Of a stretch of DNA of 19,705 nucleotides, positions 14,501 to 19,705 are shown piece by piece. Position 1 is the first letter of the stretch, and each line of letters starts with the position of its first letter. The DNA comes from Thermofilum sp. ex4484_15 (GTDB taxonomy: Archaea; Thermoproteota; Thermoprotei; Thermofilales; EX4484-15), in contig NJEH01000003.1 in assembly GCA_002254595.1 (NCBI GenBank), forward strand, positions 1 to 19,705. Direction: 5' to 3'. A program made the translations under genes and the position numbers. Under the pieces are notes generated by a model. The model had not been told where the DNA came from and searched no databases. It saw only the letters and a list, made by a program, of their open reading frames with translations.

Positions 14501-15847
14501 TTATTCATCCTCCTCTAAAAACCTTAAGCCTAGGAGCGTAGCTAAGTCCCTTAGCTCCTCCCTCCAGTCTCCGTAGAATATTACCCTATGCCAGCCTGCC
14601 CTCTTCCTCCACTTGCGTATTAAGGCTTTAGTATTCGCCTTAACGATTAATTTAGTAGCACAAGCGTGTTCTGATAATTCGTTAGCTACGGCTTTTCCTA
14701 CATGTACTACAAGTAATCTTTCCTCAGGAGATAAACCCACTGCTGTTACGGTTTCGTTTACCGGCAACTTTACATGAACTGAAGCCTTCTTCACCCCTAA
14801 GTGTGCCGAAGTGATTATGTAAGGGCAGCGCTTGTCCTCCTTACCGTAAGGAGTAAGCGGAGCATAACAATGGTAATAAACTACCTCGTCCCTTAAATTA
14901 TCAGGGGAGGGATCAGCGATAAAGCCGGGCCTACCGGTTAGATAATTCATAGCCAGCATTATTAATGCGGAGGAAGCATCAGCTTCACATACTGGTATTA
15001 CGTTATCGTTCCATAATTCCATGTAACTTAAGCAAGGCCATGCATCTAATAGGCCGCTATTGCGTAGCACTATACAGTCTACGGCTACTGCCTGTGCTTG
15101 GCGCTCCTCTACGGCCCTCCTTAACGCTAAATATAGTTTAGCCGACTTAATGATTTCCTCGGTTTCTCTCTCCAAATTACCTTCGGCGTCATTAATCCAC
15201 TTCTTGGCTATAACTTTAGCCGCCTCCTCCTTAACCTTACTATAGTACTTTTGGATAAATTCCTTAACGTTCATAATCTCCATATTTACTCCAGCTATGG
15301 TCTGTAACTCCCTTATGATAGAGTAAAGGTCTACACTTAAGGGGTACTCTAAGCTCATAAGGTAGCGCTCCCCCGGAGAGACTATAAACAATATTCTGGA
15401 GTTCTTAAGCTGATGTATTACTTTAAGAAGTTTTAATTTCCTTAGTATAATTTCGTTACACAAGTCCCTCGTAATAAGGCCTATCACCGGAACCCCTCGT
15501 TCTCTAGCGTGGGGGTACTCCAGTAGGAAATCTCCGGCTCCGCCGTACGTCTCAGCTATGAGTATTGTAGGTTTACCGCTCCATATTAGAGGCCTTAATA
15601 ACCCGGTTATACAGTTCAGTACCAATATGAGGTGTCCTACGCAATCCCTCCCCTCCTTTAGGAAGTCGATTACGTCATCGTAGTCCTTAATTTTCTTAAA
15701 GTAGAACTTAAAGTCAGGTAAGTAAGAAGTAAGGTACTCCTTAATCTTCGACTCTATTTCGTTAAACCACCTTTCCGATGAAGGTTTACCTCCTATAGCC
15801 CCTTCGGGAGGCTCTATTAGTGCCACTCCCACCTTAATAACGTCCAT
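14501..15847 (-). CDS. Divergent FucI/AraA-superfamily sugar isomerase-like protein C
   Basis: The 448-residue protein opens with VIKVGVALIEPPEGAIGGK, then an isomerase-like N-terminal Rossmann domain (about 60-130). The conserved catalytic region has AVAVDCIVLR, PVCEADASSALIML (probable ligands Glu288 and Asp290), VVYYHCYAP (His326) and the C-terminal VIFYGDWREELRDLATLLGL. The shared GD-x-[RV]-E-x-L tail and CEADxxxAL core tie it to gene B, suggesting ancient duplication. It is the first gene of the minus-strand run toward RuBisCO. GGGGGAT lies five bases before the ATG and a TATA-like box about 30 bases before it. It is not a typical FucI in length or N-terminus, so it could be an epimerase, a hydrolase-like relative or a non-catalytic partner. 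Confidence 0.68.
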   Translation of the reverse strand: MDVIKVGVALIEPPEGAIGGKPSSERWFNEIESKIKEYLTSYLPDFKFYFKKIKDYDDVIDFLKEGRDCVGHLILVLNCITGLLRPLIWSGKPTILIAETYGGAGDFLLEYPHARERGVPVIGLITRDLCNEIILRKLKLLKVIHQLKNSRILFIVSPGERYLMSLEYPLSVDLYSIIRELQTIAGVNMEIMNVKEFIQKYYSKVKEEAAKVIAKKWINDAEGNLERETEEIIKSAKLYLALRRAVEERQAQAVAVDCIVLRNSGLLDAWPCLSYMELWNDNVIPVCEADASSALIMLAMNYLTGRPGFIADPSPDNLRDEVVYYHCYAPLTPYGKEDKRCPYIITSAHLGVKKASVHVKLPVNETVTAVGLSPEERLLVVHVGKAVANELSEHACATKLIVKANTKALIRKWRKRAGWHRVIFYGDWREELRDLATLLGLRFLEEDE

Positions 15848-15875
15848 TATATCCCCCCTTTAGTAAAAGAATTTA

Positions 15876-15884
15876 GTTATAAAA
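15876..15884 (-). promoter_or_regulatory. TATA-like element of the isomerase-like/RuBisCO operon
   Basis: TTTTATAAC on the minus strand is centred about 33 bases ahead of the ATG at 15847. It lies roughly 30 bases from the divergent transporter's TATA box, so the two operons share a compact control region. Confidence 0.5.
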
Positions 15885-15906
15885 CCTTTATGAAGAACCC
15901 CTTAAA

Positions 15907-15916
15907 ATTTATATAT
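15907..15916 (+). promoter_or_regulatory. TATA-like element of the sugar ABC transporter operon
   Basis: ATTTATATAT sits about 28 bases before the GTG at 15939. This gives a leaderless message at the GTG, or a short leader if the in-frame ATG at 15948 is used. Confidence 0.55.
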
Positions 15917-15924
15917 CGTTTAAA

Positions 15925-15932
15925 ATGATCAT
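15925..15932. promoter_or_regulatory. Palindrome between TATA box and transporter start, possible operator
   Basis: ATGATCAT is a perfect 8-base palindrome immediately downstream of the transporter TATA box. A repressor bound there would block transcription initiation. A single short palindrome is weak evidence, since such sites occur by chance. Confidence 0.2.
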
Positions 15933-15938
15933 AAAACG

Positions 15939-16937
15939 GTGGAATTAATGGCTTTTAAAAGGTTTGTATTAACGTTACTGACCATAGTACTATTACTTTC
16001 AGCGTCTTCATTATATATCGCCGCTCAACCTAAGCCAGGTAAGGGAATGGTCATTTACTGGATAGGCGGCGCTGAGGGAGATCCCTTCGACGCTAGGTTA
16101 GTAAAAGGAGCTACTGATGCCGCTAATTTATTGGGTATTACCTTAAGGTACGTTCATACTAATTGGGATCCCGAGAGGATGATAGCTGAATTTAAGAAAG
16201 CCATAGCTGCCAAGCCAGATGGTATCGTAGTAATGGGGCATCCCGGTTATGGAGCTCTTGCGCCGCTATTCGAGGAAGCCGCTAAAAAAGGTATACTAGT
16301 AACTTTAGCTAACGTAGACGTACCTAAGTTAAGAGAGAAGTACTGGTTCTGCGGTTATGTAGGCCAGAACCTATATAGATCTGGTTACATACTTGCTAAG
16401 GAAGCTATAAAGAGGTATCACTTAAAGAAGGGAGATAGGGCGGTAATATTCTCCGGTAGTTGGGAACAGCCTGCTAGAGCCTTAAGGGCTATAGGTTGCG
16501 AGGACGCTCTAAAGGAAGCTGGTTTAATAGTAGATAGGGTATCTCATCCGCCATCGGTATACGGTAACCCGGCCGAAGGTATACCCTATGTAGTAGGTTA
16601 CTATACCGCTCACCCAGACGTTAAGTTAATGGTATTCGATGGGGGAGGTACTACAGCTGCCGTAGAGGAGTATATAAAGGCCATCCATAAGAAACCTGGA
16701 GAGATAATATGTATAGGCTTTGATTTAACCCCGGGGTCTGTAAAAGCTATAAGGGACGGTTACTTACAGCTAATAATAGATCAGCAACCCTACTTACAGG
16801 GCTTCTTAACGGTACTTAACCTCTTCCTAAGTAAGAAGTACGGCTTCGCAGGGCTCTATATAGATACCGGCGGCGCTATAATAGGGCGTTGGAACGTAGA
16901 ACAGGTTGAGAAGCTCGTAAAGGCCGGTTATAGGTAA
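15939..16937 (+). CDS. CUT2-type sugar ABC transporter substrate-binding protein
   Basis: This secreted receptor delivers a monosaccharide to the membrane permease. The 332-residue protein has an N-terminal signal segment with a hydrophobic core (FVLTLLTIVLLLSASSLYIAA) and no lipobox cysteine. A periplasmic-binding-protein type I fold of the RbsB/XylF kind follows: IYWIGGAEGDPFDARLVKGA, then MIAEFKKAIAAKPDGIVVMG, LMVFDGGGTTAAVEEYIKA and the hinge-near LIIDQQPYLQGFL, a hallmark of the ribose/xylose/galactose-binding family. Start is GTG 15939 by promoter spacing; ATG 15948 gives a cleaner signal peptide. ATPase and permease follow. The candidate ligand is a pentose or deoxy-hexose, inferred from the isomerase neighbours. 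Confidence 0.88.
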   Translation: MELMAFKRFVLTLLTIVLLLSASSLYIAAQPKPGKGMVIYWIGGAEGDPFDARLVKGATDAANLLGITLRYVHTNWDPERMIAEFKKAIAAKPDGIVVMGHPGYGALAPLFEEAAKKGILVTLANVDVPKLREKYWFCGYVGQNLYRSGYILAKEAIKRYHLKKGDRAVIFSGSWEQPARALRAIGCEDALKEAGLIVDRVSHPPSVYGNPAEGIPYVVGYYTAHPDVKLMVFDGGGTTAAVEEYIKAIHKKPGEIICIGFDLTPGSVKAIRDGYLQLIIDQQPYLQGFLTVLNLFLSKKYGFAGLYIDTGGAIIGRWNVEQVEKLVKAGYR

Positions 16938-16946
16938 AATATTTAT

Positions 16947-16967
16947 TCCCTTTTTTACCCTATTTTC
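16947..16967 (+). terminator. T-rich tract after the binding protein gene, possible partial terminator
   Basis: ATTCCC, then six T, then ACCCTATTTT occupies the 54-base gap between binding protein and ATPase genes. Partial termination here would give more binding protein than membrane components, the usual ratio in such importers. GAGGATGATC downstream (16969-16978) resembles an extended ribosome binding site, though it is unusually far from the ATG at 16992. Confidence 0.3.
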
Positions 16968-16991
16968 TGAGGATGATCATGGTGTCAAACC

Positions 16992-17816
16992 ATGTCTATA
17001 GAGGATAGGTCTGAGTATTTAGTTGAGACGAGAAACTTAATAAAACGATTTGGAGATGTAATCGCCTTAAGGAACGTTAACTTCAGGGTAGGGTATAACG
17101 AAGTAGTAGGCTTAGTAGGCGATAACGGGGCAGGTAAGTCTACTCTTGTAAAGACGATAACCGGTACTTACGCTCCAGATGGAGGGGAGATATGGATAAA
17201 GGGTAGGAGGTTTAAAAGGATAACTCCGAAGATAGCTAAGGCTTTGGGTGTAGAAATAGTACATCAGGAGAGGACTATAGCTGAGAACCAGCCCATATGG
17301 CGTAACATTTTCATGGGCAGGGAGTTAACTAACTCCTTAGGTTTCCTTAAGATAAGGGAAATGGAGGAAGCTACTATGAAGTTAATTAAGGAAATGGGTT
17401 TTAAGAGCGAGATAATATACCCGGGTAAGTTAGCTAGGACCTTATCGGGCGGTTATAAGCAAGGGGTTCAGATAGCTAGAGCCCTATACTTTAAGGCGGA
17501 CTTAGTAATTCTTGATGAGCCCACTATCCAACTATCTCTTTCCGAAGTAAACAGAGTATTAGAGTTCGTTAAGGATTTAAAGAAGAGGGGTAAATCGTGT
17601 GTCTTCATTACGCATAATATCTATCACGTATACCCTGTAGCTGATAGGTTTGCCATAATGGATAGGGGGAGGATAGTAGCGGAATTCTGGAAGAGCGACC
17701 TAAGTATAGAAGACCTCTCTAATATTTTAGTAACTATAGCTAGGACAGGTACTATACCTGTTGAATATCGCGAAATAAACTTGGTATCAAGGCCTCTTGA
17801 ATACGCTAGCAGTTAA
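16992..17816 (+). CDS. CUT2-type sugar ABC transporter ATP-binding protein (single domain)
   Basis: This peripheral membrane ATPase powers sugar import. The 274-residue protein carries one complete nucleotide-binding domain: Walker A GDNGAGKST (43-51), Q-loop Gln92, signature LSGGYKQ (151-157), Walker B LVILDEPT (171-178) and H-loop FITHN (His208). RbsA/XylG-type proteins usually have two fused ATPase domains of about 500 residues. This one has a single domain like the fructose-type FrcA, so it would work as a homodimer. In the signature, Tyr replaces the common Gln/Asn after LSGG. The C-terminal tail (about 245-274) is unique. The only in-frame start is ATG 16992. Confidence 0.93.
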   Translation: MSIEDRSEYLVETRNLIKRFGDVIALRNVNFRVGYNEVVGLVGDNGAGKSTLVKTITGTYAPDGGEIWIKGRRFKRITPKIAKALGVEIVHQERTIAENQPIWRNIFMGRELTNSLGFLKIREMEEATMKLIKEMGFKSEIIYPGKLARTLSGGYKQGVQIARALYFKADLVILDEPTIQLSLSEVNRVLEFVKDLKKRGKSCVFITHNIYHVYPVADRFAIMDRGRIVAEFWKSDLSIEDLSNILVTIARTGTIPVEYREINLVSRPLEYASS

Positions 17817-17834
17817 GTGGAGAAGTGATCCGTA

Positions 17835-18863
17835 ATGGGAAGGATCTCGGACGCTTTCTCCTTAGTTTGGTATAGGTATAGAATACAAGTAGCGGTCTTT
17901 GTGCTCTTCTTAGCCTTATGGGCTCTCTTCTTCGCTTTAAATCCCTTCGCATTTACTAGGCCTTTCACTTATACCTCCTTGATGTCCACTATGCCTTTTA
18001 CTATAGTTCCCGCGTTAAGTTTAACTTACGTAATAATATGCGCGGAAATAGATCTTTCCTTCCCCTCAGTTATGGCTTGGGCTTCTTGGGTACTTGCCAC
18101 TTCTTGGACTCACTTCGGTCCTAATCTGCTCGGAGTAATATTAGCCTTACTGGCAGGCCTAGTAGCTGGCTTCCTTAACGGACTATTAGTAACTAAGGCT
18201 AGGATCCCTTCTATGATAGCTACGTTAGGTACACTCTTCTTCTGGAGAGGGGTAGTTATGGTATGTAGTCAAGGGTTCGGTATACCTCTCTTCATGTACA
18301 GGGATGCCTTACTATTTAAGTTACTCGTAGGTAGGATAGGGGGCTTCTTCCCAGCTCAAATGATATGGACTATAGTTTTAGCGATCATATTATGGGTATT
18401 CCTTAACCGTCATAAGTTCGGAGCTCACGTTTACTTCACGGGCGATAATAGAACTGCCGCTCAGATGATGGGAATAAACACCGATAAGATCCTAATAGGT
18501 GTATTTATGATACATGGGGTAGTTTCGGCTTTCGCTGGAATCTTGGCTACACTAGAAGTAGCTACGTTTTGGCCTTCCCTAGGTGAAGCTTACTTAATGA
18601 AATCCATAGCAGCAGTAGTAGTAGGAGGTACTTCTATCTTCGGGGGTAGTGGTACTATCTTCGGCACTTTCTTTGGAGGCCTAACCTTAGGCCTCATAGA
18701 ATTAGGCCTCTTAGCCGCGGGAGTAGCCGGTTTCTGGATAAACTTAGTATATGGGGTAGTAATTACGGTGGCGCTAATGATACAAGTACTAATTAGGGAG
18801 ACCGAGATAAAAAGGGAGGCAAGGGAAATACTCTCTAAGGAGCTTCCCAGCCCTAAGAGCTAA
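17835..18863 (+). CDS. CUT2-type sugar ABC transporter permease
   Basis: The 342-residue membrane channel of the RbsC/FrcC family (BPD_transp_2) has a first membrane helix at about 17-38. The family landmark ICAEIDLSFPSVMAWASWVLA (about 68-88) follows, then LAGLVAGFLNGLLVTKARIPSMIATLGTLF with the conserved N-G-L-L-V-x-x-x-x-I-P-x-x-I-x-T-L-G pattern, and near the C-terminus SIAAVVVGGTSIFGGSGTIFGTFFGG, the coupling region that contacts the ATPase. About eight to ten hydrophobic segments can be counted. It begins 18 bases after the ATPase stop with GGAGAAGTGATC as ribosome binding site. One permease gene implies a homodimeric channel. Its stop codon overlaps the convergent neighbour's stop by four bases. 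Confidence 0.93.
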   Translation: MGRISDAFSLVWYRYRIQVAVFVLFLALWALFFALNPFAFTRPFTYTSLMSTMPFTIVPALSLTYVIICAEIDLSFPSVMAWASWVLATSWTHFGPNLLGVILALLAGLVAGFLNGLLVTKARIPSMIATLGTLFFWRGVVMVCSQGFGIPLFMYRDALLFKLLVGRIGGFFPAQMIWTIVLAIILWVFLNRHKFGAHVYFTGDNRTAAQMMGINTDKILIGVFMIHGVVSAFAGILATLEVATFWPSLGEAYLMKSIAAVVVGGTSIFGGSGTIFGTFFGGLTLGLIELGLLAAGVAGFWINLVYGVVITVALMIQVLIRETEIKREAREILSKELPSPKS

Positions 18864-19342
18864 GGAGGGGTTACCGTTAACTTTTTAAAGGTCCTATCCC
18901 ATATCCGTCCTTCCTCTAAGCATCTAGGGCATTGAAGAGGTAAAGGGCATTCGAAGTATATGCCGTGTATCTTGCAATACCCTAATCTTATGGATATAAC
19001 CCTACCATTTACGTAAAGCTTATAAATTTCAGGAGCTCTGCCTAATTTAGCGCTTATACGCTTTATCCTGGAGTACTTCGAACTGCTTACCTCTCTGGGA
19101 TATGTTATCTTGGTCATTAACTTCTCAGTAAGGGTCTTCTTCACGAAGCCCCTTACTATATAACCAGTAACCGCTATTAAAGCCGCTATTATTATGGCCC
19201 CCCGCCATAACATGGTCAATAATGAGAAAAATAGTGATAAAGCGGCTGTAACCAAGGTAACTAATTTCTTAGGATGTTCCCTAAAATAATTAGGTATACG
19301 CTTTAGATAGCGTAAAAACAAAATTCCGAACCTGCTTTTCAT
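18860..19342 (-). CDS. Uncharacterised membrane protein with C-terminal zinc ribbon
   Basis: I do not recognise a named family for this 160-residue protein. It has a basic N-terminus, two hydrophobic segments close together (about 27-45 and 47-65) that suggest a membrane hairpin, and a basic cytosolic stretch (66-105). Next come a strand-rich piece (about 105-122) and a metal-site-like cluster, Cys123-x-x-His126, Cys132 and Cys138-x-x-Cys141. The sequence HGIYFECPLPLQCPRC resembles a treble-clef/zinc-ribbon knuckle. The C-terminus is basic. It starts 15 bases after the PEP synthase stop on the same strand, so it may be co-transcribed with it. No strong ribosome binding site is visible and no other in-frame start is available. 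Function unknown. Confidence 0.7.
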   Translation of the reverse strand: MKSRFGILFLRYLKRIPNYFREHPKKLVTLVTAALSLFFSLLTMLWRGAIIIAALIAVTGYIVRGFVKKTLTEKLMTKITYPREVSSSKYSRIKRISAKLGRAPEIYKLYVNGRVISIRLGYCKIHGIYFECPLPLQCPRCLEEGRIWDRTFKKLTVTPP

Positions 19343-19357
19343 CCCTAATACCCATGT

Positions 19358-19705
19358 TTAATATATCTCCTCCCACTTCGGCCTCCACTCGTAGTCCTCC
19401 TTAACCCTTCTAGACCTTTCGTAAGCCCTCCTCCTATTTAATTCCTCCAATATCCTCTCTAACCTCTCTGCTAATAACCTCCTTTCTACGTCTGCTACTA
19501 ATTGCCTAGTCCTCACTACTACGTCTGGGTTTACGCTAATGCTATCTATTCCTACCTTAACTAAGAATGCTGCGAAATCTGGGTAAACGCTAGGCGCTTG
19601 CCCACATATGCTCACTGTCCTATAGCCGTAAGGCGAGTTATGCGCTACTTTAATCAAGTGAGCTATAGCTCTCTTTACGGCTGGATCCCTCTCGTCAAAA
19701 TACCT
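19358..19705 (-). CDS. ppsA: Phosphoenolpyruvate synthase, C-terminal end (N-terminus beyond window)
   Basis: The frame stays open to the window edge, giving 115 C-terminal residues of a protein usually near 750-820. It begins RYFDERDPAVKRAIAHLIKVA and continues GYRTVSICGQAPSVYPDFAAFLV with GIDSISVNPDVVV, the highly conserved end of the PEP-utilising TIM barrel; the Cys in SICGQAPS is the proton-transfer residue by analogy with pyruvate phosphate dikinase. A charged helical tail (RLLAERLERILEEL onward) ends the protein. The enzyme makes PEP from pyruvate and ATP in gluconeogenesis, releasing AMP and phosphate. A TTG within this stretch (19657) is internal and not a start. Confidence 0.92.
   Translation of the reverse strand, partial: RYFDERDPAVKRAIAHLIKVAHNSPYGYRTVSICGQAPSVYPDFAAFLVKVGIDSISVNPDVVVRTRQLVADVERRLLAERLERILEELNRRRAYERSRRVKEDYEWRPKWEEIY

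Noticed and set aside
14156..14518. A 120-codon plus-strand open frame
   Set aside because: It is antisense to isomerase-like genes B and C, has Ser/Leu-rich shadow composition and no ribosome binding site or promoter.
16973..16980. A second ATGATCAT palindrome, as an operator matching the one at 15925
   Set aside because: Here it is largely explained by the GATGATC part of an extended ribosome binding site complementary to the 16S rRNA end, and the same palindrome also occurs inside the thiolase gene near 3426.
16979..17008. A short ATG...TAG frame overlapping the ATPase start, as a possible regulatory upstream frame
   Set aside because: It has only nine codons before the stop, its ATG touches the GAGGATGATC ribosome-binding-like site, and no conservation can be judged; probably chance.
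1..19705. tRNA, rRNA, insertion sequence, integrase or toxin-antitoxin genes
   Set aside because: I looked for these in the gaps and on both strands. All gaps are under about 150 bases and none shows a tRNA-like T-loop, terminal inverted repeats or transposase motifs.

Overview
The window looks like a contiguous piece of a chromosome from a thermophilic archaeon, most likely a crenarchaeote or another TACK-lineage member. The gene content supports this: a KEOPS subunit (Cgi121), an archaeal-type HMG-CoA synthase/thiolase/DUF35 set, a form III RuBisCO, a THUMP-SPOUT RNA methyltransferase, a PAC2 protein and an archaeal PEP synthase. Codons lean to AGG/AGA, ATA, TTA and GTA. Many genes have a TATA-like element about 22-28 bases before the start codon, the layout of leaderless archaeal transcripts; genes inside operons instead show GGAGG-type ribosome binding sites. 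I cannot place the order or genus from sequence alone.

Left part (1-6850). A truncated PAC2-family gene and a SpoIIM-like membrane protein lie on the minus strand. Then comes a plus-strand run of deoC (deoxyribose-phosphate aldolase), HMG-CoA synthase, a thiolase and a DUF35 zinc-ribbon/OB protein; the last three form the known archaeal acetoacetyl-CoA/HMG-CoA channeling complex at the entry to mevalonate and isoprenoid lipids. Converging on this is a two-gene RNA-modification operon: a NOL1/NOP2/Sun-type m5C methyltransferase, then a THUMP-SPOUT protein.

Middle part (6955-10292). A class IIb AsnRS-like or asparagine-synthetase-A-related enzyme is divergent from an Lrp/AsnC regulator. Next is a 28-codon gene on the minus strand for an extraordinary Trp/Glu repeat peptide (Trp or Leu heading each four-residue unit, about 18 Glu). 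It appears to share a bidirectional TATA region with a xanthine/hypoxanthine-type phosphoribosyltransferase gene, which overlaps cgi121.

Right part (10327-18863) looks like a sugar module. An L-fucose/arabinose-isomerase-family enzyme converges on a minus-strand operon of two more, divergent members of the same superfamily followed by form III RuBisCO with all recognisable catalytic residues. Divergent from that operon is a complete CUT2-type (ribose/xylose-like) ABC importer: binding protein, single-domain ATPase, permease. The usual archaeal AMP-pathway partners of form III RuBisCO (AMP phosphorylase, ribose-1,5-bisphosphate isomerase) are absent here. A plausible but unproven reading is that imported pentose or deoxy-sugar is isomerised to a ketose and, after phosphorylation encoded elsewhere, reaches RuBisCO as ribulose-1,5-bisphosphate, giving 3-phosphoglycerate.

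The right edge holds an uncharacterised small membrane/zinc-ribbon protein and the C-terminal end of PEP synthase. I found no tRNA, rRNA, CRISPR array, insertion sequence or integrase. No gene-free stretch exceeds about 150 bases.
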